From Reticulitermes lucifugus (taxonomy: Eukaryota > Arthropoda > Insecta > Blattodea > Rhinotermitidae), in NCBI GenBank assembly GCA_026260175.1, contig JAKCWW010000071.1, forward strand, positions 38,683 through 102,682: a stretch of DNA of 64,000 nucleotides, written 5' to 3'. This document shows positions 44,969 through 57,970 of the stretch, piece by piece. The notes under the pieces were generated by a model. That model saw nothing but the letters and a program-made list of their open reading frames with translations. It ran no database searches and was not told the origin of the DNA. Numbering within the stretch: the stretch's first letter is position 1; the number at the start of each line of letters is the position of its first letter. The position numbers and the translations under genes were made by a program.

Positions 44969-47900
44969 GGTGTAGACATTTACGCATTTGCCAAGATGGT
45001 GTACGTTACGTGTAATATTTTCCCAGCTACATCCGAGATTCTGAAGTGTTCTAACTTCTTTGAACTTCCACAGCAATATTTCATGTTAATTTCTTGTTTC
45101 GGTTGGATCTACTAGTGAACTGTTGTAGTACATATGAATGTTTCTGAATTTATTAAGAAGAAAATAAATTATACTGAAGTTTATAAAATACTGGTAGTTA
45201 CAGCCTCCTCTAGACGCTTCGAATCTAAGAAGTCAGTTCCTTATTACTGGGGAACGTTAAAACCTAAATATTTTAGTTTATCTGAAAAATAATATCACCA
45301 CTGTACAGACTGGCGACTATAAGGTGGATGAACCTTTCATCGTGCCTACGTAATTCTTTTTGCCTTCACTTTAAGTAGTGATAATATTGGAACACATTTA
45401 GAATGATTGCTTCTTTACACAGAATATACTAGTAAAGATGGCAGTCCATTCTTGTGGTCAGAATGTGTGAAAATTACAGTAGTAAAATTTACAGAAGAAT
45501 GACAGATCGTATGGCCATAAATATACGAGGCAGACAGAAGTTTAAGAATAGTGCGTGTTGCAGGAAGCAATTCTGCTCAATCCTGAGTAACGGCAGCGGG
45601 TTACACAGAAAGGAATGTGGAAACTTTCTGACTCTCATATCAAAATATTGCTGACGAATCACACCACGTTTCATGAAGGTATTTTCTACGACAATTTTGA
45701 GACAGACCTTTGATAAAATCACTCACGACGGGTTTGTCTGTTTCCTGCAGATATGTAGATCAATATCACCGGCAGGGCTGCATTGCCTCAGCACTTGACT
45801 GCAACAAATCCTTACACGGTGCACACATGCAGACAATAGCCAACCCGTAGACACGTGTTAATGCTCTTACACAGTCGAGGTACAATCGACTGGCGAAACG
45901 ATTTACACCCCTGGCAATCAGAAGTGCCGGGGTTTATAACACGTTACAGTGGCCGCAGACATCACACCACGGATGCTTTCAATATCGAGTAACTCTACTG
46001 CATCATCCATTTAGTCAAATTTACCTTACGTAATGCGCTTGGTGTGACGAAGTACGTCACAACACTGCGTCGATTACTTTTTATTACTAAAGATGATTAC
46101 AGTATTGCGGTGGAGTGGCGCATGAACGTGATGGCGGCCATTCATGTGATGGACACTTAGCTACTCTTAAAATAAAAACTTTGTTTGCCTTCTTATTCTT
46201 TTTGGAGTTGCCCATTTTCGTCTTTTTTCGCGAAATTAAAGTTCCAACTGCGCACTATCAATTTCACCAAGGCTTATGTTCGTCCGTCTGCCCTTATGTA
46301 CCAAATCGATATCTCTAAAAGTACTTGCATGAAAATTGATATTGGGCAGTGATCAACATTTGCCAACATATGCAAGTTTTTGTTAAAATTAAACACAGCA
46401 ATGAACAATTTATATAAAGAGCTACACTTGTTTCTGCGCTTCCATCTCACGTAACTCGCTTCACATTTTTAGGAGAAAAAATCGAACAAACGTCACAGGG
46501 AGAAGGGAAAGACGTAAGTTGTGTACGACATTTTTTCATAATTCTTGTCGTTTTCAGATATTTTTGCTGTGCTGTGACACGCTCTACCGCTTGGCACGTT
46601 TTACTCTCTTTATCCGAGAACATTAAAAAGTTGCCACTCAAAAAGCAAACTATAGATACAATGACATAGTAAAGTCCATAGTTGTTACACATACATTTCC
46701 TACCTTGTCAATATTCTGAGAGTGTGTATAGAAGCAGTTACATTCATGAGTAGTAATCTGGGTATCTTCAGCGAGTAAATTAAAACAGATAGGAGTAATA
46801 GCCCTATATTTTAAATTAAATTTAAAATTATCCATGTTCTAATAGTCGCACAATTTAAGAATTCGTCACTAAGGCATGCAGCAGATACATCCAAGTAGGT
46901 ATACATGACAATTCACTGCGTAACAACATAAGATTCAGCACTTTTGTGAACACTCCTGAAGGACAATAAAATTTATAGTATCATTTTAGAGGCAGGAATA
47001 CAGAAATGTGAGGCTCTATATCAGACCATAAAAGCTGTTACTATACAACTTCAGATTTTATTAAAGTTTACAGGAATTCTAGAATCGTGATGGATTTAAA
47101 CGACTTCTTTAGTACTTCGTGCCATTCTTCTTATAACAGTTTAAACATCGTTTTATCCAAGCTCTTCTATACTCTTTCCAGTCTGATCCTTTCCACTACT
47201 ACGAGCTTCCTTATAGAATTCAATTACAGAGTTTGTCACACTTCCTGAAGCAGTTACATTTAAAATGTCTATATGGGAATTGCAGACGTGTGAAATGGTT
47301 TTTTTTCAGAGGCAAAATTGTTTGTGACGTGCATAAAAAACGTTTGAACAGCTAAACAAAATGGAAACGAGAACAACTCCAATTCCAGTCAATGGTGTGA
47401 GAATTTATAACTAGATTTTATACATAAGCGTACTTGATCAACGTACAATCCAAACGAAAATGTCATAACATCTAACGGCAAGAGGTATAACTAAAGCAAT
47501 TAAGAAATTCTTAATACACGAATCTGAAGACGGATATGACGTACTTTAACTGGGCCTGCCTAGCACGCTGACTGCATTTTAAAGGGTTTTTACAGAAAGT
47601 GAAAAAAGTCTACAGTAATAATGTTGTATAAAACTTCACTGAAATATTTAAGCTCCTCTTCACGAGAGAGTAATGTTTTTGAATAAATTTAATTTAAATA
47701 TTATATCTTGGAAATGAAACGTAAGAAGATAAATCAAACAGATGTTAGGTTAACGGAATGTGTGAAGCCACAGTGTTCCAGAATTTGGCGAACAAGAAAA
47801 CTACGTCTACACTAGTCGTAACTATACCAGATTCAGATATACCGATTCAAATAAGATTGTATTTTTATATCGACTTCGAGAATTATGGCCGACGTAAGTC

Positions 47901-50900
47901 TCAATGATCCTTCTTCGGTACTAAGAAGAGAGTTTCCCTTTCCAGGGCCTTCATACCTATTGTACATATTCCTTTGTAAGAACGCATAACAAACCTGGCT
48001 ACGCTTCGTAGAGTTACGTATAGTTTAAGGCCACTTTCAAATTCCTGTCATAATTACCATGTGAAATTGCATACTAGAAAGTAAATTAACAGGTACAATA
48101 ACGTTTTGTAATAAAGTACAGACTTAAATATTATGAAACTTTATTAAAATAAGTATCAGCGGGATTCGTGAACCTGTGAACACTCCCCATGTAACCGCCC
48201 AGAGCAACGTTTTTAGGCATAGGACAGCTGCTTCAATCCCAGTCAATGCTGCGAAAATGTCAAATCTCTCACATACTTGATCAATATATGTTAATGCGAA
48301 TTTCTTACCATCTAGGGGACAAACGTAATGTATGAGTAATTAACAGTACATAACACTTTACCTTACCACACCTAGACCTGCTAAAAGCGTGATTCCTACC
48401 CATAGCCATGATCACGCAGCTCCACCTAGTGTAGAAAATAAGTAGAGGAGCTTTGTCTCCACTTCTTCCTGTACTTTGCTGAACACAGCAGGGTTTAAAT
48501 GAAGAGAGTACCAGGAGCTAAGAGATAAAAAATAAATACAATATTCGGACAAATGTCAAACGCATGATAAGAAAATTCATTTACCACATCACAAGTCAAA
48601 TATGTCATTTCGCGAAGGGTTCCTAAACCGACCATCAGATCATGGAAGACCAGAAAACTGCAGGAACACTGTCAGCCTACACCTGGACAAAACCATGCTG
48701 AGGTTTTCCTATAGGAACCCTCTGCTACATAAAACTGATGCTGGCCATAGGGGTATAAAGAGACTTGACGGAACTAAGTTTGCACAGACACCCGTCTGGG
48801 CGATAGGAAAGAGTCTGCGTGTAAATATTGCAAGTCTGTAGTCGAACCTGTGCGAAATCTGTCGTCGCTTCACTTCTTACCCGCAGATATCAGACAAGAC
48901 GTTTACAACAGACATCAGAATTACACTTGCATCGGCCCGTAAGTAAGAATTTGCGAACTTTAATGGCATCTGAATAACTTTTGTGCGTCGTTGGAAAACT
49001 CTATTGCCCTTAAAAAGCTATTCTTTCTCTCTTTCAAAATGGCCAATATGAGACTTTTTACATGAAGCCTCTGTCGAACTTGCTGAACTGCGTAAGTCCT
49101 TCACGTGTTTGTCGAAAATTTAAAAGTAAGACGTACTCTAACAAACACTTAAAGATCCGTGCTGATTGTAATCTGGTGGCTAAATTATGTGAAGTAAGGA
49201 AGCAACGACAAGACGCTCTTTACCACAAGAATAACTGAGGCTGGTCTGCGAATCTAACTGTGACAACACTTGTTTTTATTCCAGTAAATCAATCTCAACT
49301 TTGTTTCGCTGATCTCAAAGAAAATAAATTTTAACTTTACCACTACATAAAGATACTTTCTAAAAAGTATGGGAATTTGAAATGCATTTTGTGTTATTTT
49401 GGCTTATTCGGTTGTCATTTCTCGATAAACAGATCACTTCTGATTTGACTAAGATACTGAAATAAACAACATGCTATAACCATGAAGAAAAAATGGACAA
49501 ATAAAAGTAAGTCCGAATTTGGCACAAAGTAACTGCAGTCTAATCGATGTTCTTTGTCCTTTATGATGTACTGCGCTGTATGTCTCTCTATTCAGTGACC
49601 AACACTGGTATGCTATAAGTTAAACCACTATATTTCGGCTGTGTCCAGGTGAAAATTTGCCCTGTATTCGTAACCGGAATTCGGAGTAAAATACTCCAAA
49701 TACGAGTTTCTACAAGTTCTTTTGTTTAAAGCATTTAATACATTTGTGTCTGAAGTTTTAAACCTACTCAACCAATTCCTCGCCCTTTCAAAGTCTTCGC
49801 TTCTGTCTTAGCAAAAGCGCCACAATTAAGAAAACTGACATGACCCTCCTTCACGTAACATTCCTAAACTATTATTTAAGTAAACACGAATATGAACAAC
49901 GAGACGATTAGGGAATACAACAGAGTACACGTGATAAACGCTACAAATGCTCAATGTCTTCTCAGACGTCACTGCGATATGCCATATGCCAGTAAGCGAT
50001 TAGGTCAGATAACAGACATATTCCCAGATTTATGGACTTTCCTTCAGATAAGCCTATACGTGTACGACTATTCTTATAGTTCGATAGGAACCAGTGACAT
50101 GCAACTGTCACTTGAAGACAGAGGTAACTAATCTCACCCGCGAAAGATACCATGGCAAAGAAAAAAGGTCAGGGTGTTCCGTGGGACTGCGATATCCCAG
50201 ATGAGTTCAGATTCCATCACCTGCGTACCTATTTTATAAAGCCAAGTGATATTGTGTAAAGTGGTGAGATACTTTGAAACAGCAGAACTGCGAGGGTGTT
50301 AGATGTAACAGGAGTATGTATTGTAAGTCGAGGACGCTCGCACTGAAAAGCCAACTCAACGCCTACCGCTTTTTTATATAACGTACACGATTTTAACGCC
50401 ATCCGCTGTTGAGGTTAATAGTAAGTGCAGCTCTACCTCACCTCCCCTCATGCGTATTCAGAGTGAAGCTTAAACACGTATAAGGTGAAAGTTCATCTCC
50501 GTGTAGTGTAGAAATTAAGCACAAGCGATACGTTGTCTCCGCTTCCCCGTACGACGACCATTGGGCACTGTGGGACCGGGACAACTTTATCTTTACATTT
50601 TATGCGAGAAAGGATATTAATGTTGTGACCATGATAAACATGAACTAAAAAAGTGATGAAAAAATATAACTTTGACATGTTACATTTGTATGGTGGCAAC
50701 CACGCCTATAGTACTGGGTAGTTCAGCTACCTAAATCTGTACATATCTGCAGTCGACAAGAAATGGTCGCTGCTGGAGTGCTTCCCATCTTGCCAGCTTG
50801 CTTCTTTACCCTCCTGCCAAAAATTAGCTTACGATTTTAACTGGTAGCATTAAACCCCTCAAAGTGTAACCCTTAAATTTATAACACATCGATTAATTAA

Positions 50901-51210
50901 TTTACATACAAGGCCTAATTATATAACTAAAAATCCTTTGGGTATTTTTATATTTTGTTCATTTGTCTAGTACGATGTTTAGATGATCATAACTGTCCTT
51001 TACATAGCAAAAGCTACCTACATTCACCACACATTCGTTGCATGGCCTTTTGGGTTTCTGCACCCTCTACTGGTCAAATGTTCCCACCTTTAAGAAGAAC
51101 ACTTAAACACTAAACGGTACAGAAATCCAAAAATGTGAAAGTCATTTAATCAATAACCGAAGTTGAAACCTGAAAACTTAGTGAAGAATACATATGCAGA
51201 CAACTGTTAT
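44969..51210. other. Long unassigned stretch
   Basis: Over 6 kb without a recognised element. Frames reach 81 codons and have no motifs. TCAATYCCAGTCAATG followed by TACTTGATCAA occurs near 47392 and again near 48232, and GTGTAGAAAWTAAG plus a TTGTCTCC block occurs near 48430 and 50507; these hint at old, diverged repeat copies but cannot be assigned. Confidence 0.45.
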
Positions 51211-51660
51211 AATTCATTCATTCTGTAGTCTGTCTTACGACAGGTCCGTAGCCTCTTCCAAAGCGAGTTNNNNNNNNNNNNNNNNNNNNNNNNNNNNNNN
51301 NNNNNNNNNNNNNNNNNNNTAGCCTCTTCCAAAGCGAGTTCTCCACAGGGTGCGATCTAGTGCTTCCTCTTTCAATTTTCATTATCTTCTATTTTCCTTA
51401 AGGTCATCCAGTAGCTGCTTACGCCTTCTCCCTCGTCTTCGTGTCATTTCTATCCTTCCTTCTAACTTTCCTACAAACACGTGTTTTAGAAGGCAGTTTC
51501 TACGCAAGATGTGATCAATCCAGTTAGCCTTTCTTCTCTTTATTGTATGTAGGATATTCCTCTCCTCCTTGACTCTGTGTAATACTTAATTTCTCACACG
51601 ATCTGTCCAACTGATCTTCTCCATTCTCCTCCAACACCACATTTCAAAACTTTCCAGATA
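51211..51660 (-). mobile_element. LINE reverse transcriptase C-terminus, minus strand, split by gap
   Basis: Minus strand from about 51650 reads LESFEMWCWRRMEKISWTDR, VRN-stop-VLHRVKEERNILHT, IKRRKANWIDHILRRNCLLK, RRRGRRRKQLLDDLKE, LKEEALDRTLWRTRFGRGYG and PVVRQTTE then a stop, the familiar C-terminal tail of an arthropod non-LTR retrotransposon reverse transcriptase. It is followed by a TGAATGAA 3' end at 51222-51211. It differs from the RTE-type copies at 27.7, 55 and 60.4 kb. At least three in-frame stops. 5' truncated at about 51655. The assembly gap falls inside it. Confidence 0.82.
51270..51319. other. Assembly gap (50 N) with identical flanks
   Basis: Exactly 50 N. The 21 bases to the left (51249-51269) and the 21 bases to the right (51320-51340) are identical. 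Read without the N run and one copy of the repeat, the LINE frame continues smoothly through RTRFGRGYGPVV, so the gap is probably a scaffold join of overlapping contigs with no missing sequence. Confidence 0.97.
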
Positions 51661-53494
51661 ACTGTCACAATACACATATTTTATTATTTGAATACAGATT
51701 ATTTTAAGAAAACCCCGGGTGAAGAAAGAGCGATGTTGCTGTATCTGGTCTCATGCACTGATAGGTTTTGACGAACAGATACACTGGCTACACCACATGA
51801 TGAAGAAGTGTACATTCTCTGAAAGACACCCGCGAATTGTCCTACTCACACCGACTGAGACATATAAGGCGGGTCCAGAATCATTTCCAGTATCAGCTTC
51901 CCATCCAGGCCTATTTAGATCCCGCACAATTTTAATTCGATAATATTTTCGTGGGTCTCAAAACGGTCATAATCATGACAGTGAGTGCAACACTTGTAAG
52001 GTAGTAAGAGGGTATATTTTGAAGTTCCGTCCATATTTTAAGGCCTTTTGTTCAATAAAATGACAATTGTACAGTTTGAATTTGCTAAGTAAGTTTATAT
52101 TTACGCTGTAGTATTAGATCGCCAGAAATACAGATTACGGCGCGCTGGTCTGTGGTAAAAAATGCATAAAGTTCCGAAAATACTGCTGAACATATAAAGA
52201 AACATCGAGCAAAATCAAATAATATAGATTTCCATTGCTTTATACTAAATTAATTGTAACATTTTGTTGCAAAGATGAATTTGTGATTATACTGCCCTTA
52301 ATTCTGATTTCTTAAATATTTGCGAAGTTACAAAATCCGTATGTTTAAGCTTAATTAATACTCCATAACTATTCGATCATAAAACAGACACTACGTAATC
52401 CATGTAAAATACAAAGTCTGTTGAACATATATACGTGTCCTTAATTCCTTACAGATTCCAATGTCGAGAATTCCCATCAAATACACTCACCATTATCCTA
52501 TCATTGGCTGAAACAGAACAAAACGTTCATATGTAGTTAAAAAATCTGGTCTTTCTCGTTTGTTAACGTACATTTGTTTAAAAACAAAAACTTAATATTG
52601 TTTTTATATACGCCTCAAATATCCACTTTCAGGCCACATCAATGAGTTATGGGTTATCATTTTTCTCGAACTGCGTTAAACTCATATTCAATGTTCTAGA
52701 AAGTCATAAAAGCAATTCTATTATACATGTAATAAAAATATCCTGTCGTTTATCCATAGACGAATTTGGCCTGATGGTCCAGGAATTGTTTCATCCACTT
52801 CATTACCAGGAGTTTTAGATAGACACAGCCGATACTGGCAACTGCTGGCCGGGGTCAAATTACTGTGCAAATTTACCAAACAATCCCAGCAGCGGCGCAG
52901 CCAAGCCGTATACAAGTCACTGAACAACAGCCTTTCGATGAGGCAATCATCAAAATACGAAGCTTTGCTAAGCAGACAACAAAGGGAATATTTTCCCTTA
53001 GTCCATATCCTTCACACGTAAAAAGAGACGAACATGTTTTCGTTTATGTCTTTCGTCTTAATGTGTCAGACCATAACCCATTTTTACAACCAATGAAGTA
53101 AACTGTGTTGCAGTGCGAATGGGTAAGACAACTGCACTAACATTGTAATCGGAAAACGTGGAGGGACGAGACCGACGGGTTCTAGGAATATGTAGCAGAG
53201 GTTCATGTTACACATAATATGACATAAATAAAGTGTGAATGTGTGGCATGTATTTACCGGCGCATTGTAGGATTTTTCAGTGAGCTCTAGTGAACAAAAT
53301 AATCAATCTTCGGGTGTTATGATTTGCCTGATTATTTACATGTATGAAGCTATGTATCTTACTTTGGGAGAAAAACTGAGGAACATGTCTGGACTTACTG
53401 ATACTAATTAAATGAACAATTTAGAAGATAACATAAAAAGGAAACTTATTAGTGTATTTTCAAGTGGAACATCCCATTGTGATGAAGGTAGGCC
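51661..53494. other. Unassigned DNA
   Basis: Frames at 51719-51943 (74 codons) and 52865-53101 (78 codons), both plus, have no known motif. Confidence 0.5.
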
Positions 53495-53758
53495 TAAACA
53501 AATGTAGGAAAAGAAGTCGCCAATCACACACAACTCTTCTTATGTTCAAACGTTTTACTGTAACATGTTTCAGCTCATGCATAAGGAGCCATCATCAGCC
53601 TGATACGGTACCAAAGGTACTAAAGATGATAACTTTTTTTAGTACATTGTCAGCCTGATGATGGCTCCTTACACGTCAGCCGAAACACATTGCAGTAAAA
53701 CTTTTCAACATAAAAACAGTTTTTGTGATTGACGGCTCCTCTCCTAACATTTGTTTAT
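53495..53758. repeat. Palindromic element with hammerhead-like motifs (family P3)
   Basis: Imperfect inverted arms of about 105 bp run from TAAACAAATGTAGGAAAAGA and GTCGCCAATCACA inward through TGTTCAAACGTTTTACTGTA to GGAGCCATCATCAG, with a ~55-bp centre. Minus-strand left motif: CTGATGA (53598-53592), stem II GGCTC/GAGCT, GAAAC (53571-53567), ACATGT. Plus-strand right motif: CTGATGA (53655-53661), stem II GGCT/AGCC (53663-53666, 53678-53681), GAAAC (53682-53686), with stem III decayed to ACACATTG. Stem I does not pair convincingly in either. Confidence 0.85.
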
Positions 53759-54959
53759 TATGTGTGCCTATGCGGTCATCCAGTGTTGATGGATATTGAA
53801 GTGTAAGAGATTACGATGGGTTTACATGAGTCTAAGATAGGGAGACAAGGAATGAATAGAGAATTTTGGTGAAGAAACATCTTGGAATATTTCCTCATTC
53901 AGGAGTTAGGGAGGAGAAACAGGAGACGTGTCCTAGGGGAATGCGTTGTAGGGACTGGATGCAGGTGCAACTCATTCGTGATTGTGCCCAGTGTTTTTCA
54001 TATTAACGGTGTTGAACCTTCGTGTTCTACCACCGAAGTGTTAGTCATCTATGTATCATGCCAAAAAGACAAAGCTGCTAATCGAGAGGTTTTACTTAAA
54101 TGATCTGAAACGTACCTTCCAAAAATCTGCGTTTCACTCCGAAGTTATGAACTCGAATGAAATTTGATAAAGGAGATTTACGCTAAATTTTTTATGGTCT
54201 TAAAAACTATATGCCTGATTGCTATTAAATTTATTATAACGGAGTTGCATTAAACGTTTTCGGAAAATTCTATTGTATTTTAAAGCACACAAGTGCATCG
54301 GCAGCCCCAACAGTCTACGATACATGTTCCGTCAGAGCTTCTTCCATCTCAGGAATTGGCAGATTCTTATTACATGCTGCACGCTACAGGCCTTTTAAGC
54401 CACACAAAACGTTGTGGACAAAAATGTGTTGTATTTTAACCATGTAGATCTACCAGTGATTCAAAGTAATCATGTATCCACCTCATTAAACGAGCTATTT
54501 AAAATTAACTGAATCCTAAAATTAATACGCGTTACGTTTACAAAAATATGACAGTGATAATTCATTTTCACTGTTACATAGTAATGAATATGCAACACCC
54601 CTGGCTTCATAAGAGTTCCAGATGAGGTATTAATTTCCGTGCGGATCGTACAATAGCAAACTACTAAAGTACGTGCGTTAACCAGTATTTTACATTCATA
54701 CATATACAGCAGGCACTACACGTGCTGAGAAGAACGTTTCAGTGTGATTTTTTGTCACAAGTATGGTCGGGTGGCAGAGAAGTATCACGCGATTACTTGG
54801 TCCTCTTCAGCTTGAGTAGAATTTATTTCGCTCGAAAATTTACATCCATGTTAAATGGGTCTCTGCCACTACATAAGCCGCGCCCTCAGCTTGTGAAGAC
54901 AGGAAACGATCTCCAGATGTAAAGGCTAGCTTCGAATGTGTTGACTAAGCAGTCGCGGA
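53759..54959. other. Unassigned DNA
   Basis: A 73-codon plus frame (53882-54103) and a 77-codon minus frame (54470-54703) without motifs. Confidence 0.5.
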
Positions 54960-54961
54960 CA

Positions 54962-57900
54962 GCCTACAAGGGGCGGTCCTCAAGCTTGGGATTGGTGTTG
55001 GAGCTTATAACTCCTCGCCGCAAAAAGAAACCATTTTAAGAAATATTACATAAGGCCGCTGGTTTGGAGAGTTCCTTTGTAAAAACCTAAGCAATGCGAA
55101 ATTAAGATGAAATTTGGAATGTGACAAACCTCTACACGTTAGGGCCACTGCATACAGTTTCAAGAGAAGTAATGAGGTATAGGTTACATACAGTGGGCGT
55201 ATAGAAGAACATTCGGGAAAATTGTGACTCGGAACCAGCTAAAACTTATACTTTTCTCTATGGAATTTGAAATAAAGGTTACCAATGAGGGACAGGACTC
55301 TTTGTACACAAAATAATCACACGAGAAGTTTGTTAGTAACATTATGTCACATATAGAACTAAGAGGTCGCTGGTGTGATACTATTGTTCTGAAGGTGCGT
55401 GCGCCAACTGAGAATAAAAGTGACGACTTAAGGAACAGTTTATAAGGGAATTAGAGCAGTTTATTAAACGCGACATAACAATTATGTTAGGAAAATTCAG
55501 TACAAAATTTGGCAGAGAAGATATTTTCAGACTGAAAATTGGGAAGAAGTCTACATGAAAACGATGAGAATTATAGCATTAAAGTAGTAACCTTTGCCTT
55601 ACCGGAAAGACTAAACATCAAAATCAAGAATGCTCCCCCATTCAGACATTCATAAGTACACTTGGACCTTCCTTGATTGAAAGATTTACAACCACATTTT
55701 CACACATTGATAGGCAAGAGACATTCAAGTACACGTGATGTACAGTCTTTCAGAGGAGCTGACTGTGATACTGATCACAATCTGGTGGTTGCAAAACATA
55801 GGCAGAGATTGTCAGCAAGTACAGGAGGAACATACAAATCTCGTACGGACAGATTCAGTCTAAAGAAGCTAAATGGTATAGAAGAGACAAATATCAGGTC
55901 AAAATTTCCAACACGTGTGCAGCTTTGGAGAACTTTGATGATGGCGGGGCATGAATAGGGCTTGGGGAAATAATCGTATTAGAGGAAATATAAAAACGTC
56001 AGTGCAGAAGTGTAGGTCATACGTAATAGAAGCATCATAAACCATGCTTTGATGCCGAATGTTAAAATCCGTATGTCATATTAGTTGGACTAAAATGCAG
56101 GTTGCAGGCAGATTAATGCAAGTAAACTGAATAAATGTAAGACCCGAAACCAGTAGACTATGCAGAAACAGAGGAGGGGGGGAAATATTGGGCAAGTAAG
56201 ATTATTGCGCTTGAAACAAGCAATAAGAACAGGAAAATTACAGGCTGGTATAGAGGCATTATGTAAGATGGGCTACCAGCCTAGAACTAAGTAAACGTTT
56301 ATAAGTGTAATCTGCTTGTATATTCCCACAATACTTTGGACAAATGAAAGAATCACTTCCATCAGTTATTAAATGAACATGGAGCTATTGATGTAGGTAT
56401 ACTGAAATACATACATCTTTGTCACTAGTGCCCGAGCACAGTGCCTTTCAGATTGAAGTGGCCAATGAAAAGTTGAAAAAATATAAATCACCGGGTATTG
56501 ATCAAATTCCAGCAGAATTTATTCAAACAGGAAGTACAACAATAGGTTCTGAGATCCATAAAATTATAAATTATATTTGGAAAAAGGAATACACTCAAAG
56601 TAGTTAGTTATGGTACCTATTTCTAAGAAAGACGGTGAAACATATTGATTTTCAAGGCATATCACTGTTTTCACTACACATAAAATTTTATCCAAAATTT
56701 TCTTCCTAATTCTAACCGCATAAGCAGACAAGATTACTGGGAATCATCGGTATGTATTTTGACGTAACAGATTAAATACAGTGCTGCTCACATTTTCTGG
56801 AGTCATCAAATAGCTGATAAAAACCTGAACTCAGTGCAGCAGTATATCAGATATTTATAGACTTCAAGATAGCCTATGATGCAGTTAAAAGGGACGGTTG
56901 CGTAATATCCTCACTGAGTCTTTTATGCCCATAAAATAATTAGTTTAATTAAAGTGTGTTTAGATAGAACCTATAGCAAAAGCCGGGTAGGAGAAATTTA
57001 TGTGACACATTTTCTATTCAGAATAGTCTAAAAAAGGAGATATTTTATCGCCATTGCTTTTCAACGTAGCTTTAGAATAAGCCTTTGGAATGGTGCAAGT
57101 AAACCAGCGATGGGAGGAAAATTTAATGTAACACATCACGTTCTGGCCTACACTGATGATGTTGATGTATTGGGTAAAAATGTACCAAAACCTTCTCTAA
57201 ATACACAGACGTTTTATTGGTCGCTTTAATGGAGGTTCTTCTAGAAGAAAATACTGAGAAAACTACGTATGTGTACATATATCGTGAACAGAATGCAGGA
57301 CAAATTCATAGCAAATACATCCTTTTAAAACACAGCAAACTTAAAATATTTGAGAATGACATAACAAGTCAAAATTGTTTTCATGAATCAATTAAGAGAA
57401 GACTAATATCAGGTACTACCTGCTATCATTTTGCCAACAATCTTTTGTCTTCCTGTTTTTGTCTAACACTGCAAAACTAAAATATGCAAAACTATAATTT
57501 TGCCTGTTGTGTAGGGAAATAACTAGACTCAGGTTGTTTCAGAACAGGTTGCTGATGGAGATAATTATGTCTAAGAGAGGGATGTAACAGATTGGGTAAA
57601 ATTACATTACGAAGAGCTTCATGGTTTGTACCACTCACCAAGTACTATTCTGGTGATGACATCAAGGTGGATGAGATGGGTGAGGGATGTGGCACTTATG
57701 GCGGAGACAAAAATGCATACAGGGTTGTGCTGGGAAAACTTGAACGAAAGAGACCCTTTTGAAGACCTGGGCGTAGATGAGACAACAAAATTAAAACGGA
57801 TCTTAAAGAAATGGGATGGGAGACCGTGGACTTGATTAACCTACCTCAAGATACGGCCGTTGCGAAACGGTAATGAACCTTCGGGCGCCATGAAATGCGG

Positions 57901-57970
57901 TAACCTTATTAACTAAAGGCTCTACTGTCGACTTCTAAGAACTACTCTGCTCCAGCGGGGTTAGTAAGAA
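54962..57970 (+). pseudogene. RTE-type LINE, nearly full length, inactivated
   Basis: About 3.0 kb, close to the length of an RTE-clade element, with one ORF expected to encode an N-terminal AP-like endonuclease and a reverse transcriptase. The start resembles a SSSLGLGVGL...RRKK leader (about 54970-55035). KFGM at 55110 and GRWCDTIVLKVRAPTENKSD (about 55359-55420) are endonuclease blocks. SFRGADCDTDHNLVVAK (about 55750-55795) contains the DTDH active-site region. KLKKYKSPGIDQIPAEFIQT (about 56471-56530) opens the RT. IDFKIAYDAVKRD (about 56857) is motif A. AYTDDVDVLG holds YTDD at 57149-57160 in place of the usual YADD. SRWMRWVRDVALM and GVDETTKLKRILKKWDGRPW lie in the C-terminus. A 3' UTR signature ends near 57970. 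Many stops and frameshifts; the middle (about 55960-56420) is poorly conserved. It should act in the nucleus by target-primed reverse transcription if intact; this one cannot. Confidence 0.85.

Noticed and set aside
44775-45115. Three overlapping frames with YIYIYI repeats
   Set aside because: They are translations of the (AT)14 microsatellite.
47380-48300. Apparent repeat pair sharing TCAATYCCAGTCAATG and TACTTGATCAA
   Set aside because: Similarity is short and interrupted; could not be extended on either side.
49630-49675. GCCGAAATATAGTGG module on the minus strand
   Set aside because: Upstream CTGGACA lacks the core; no stem I or III.
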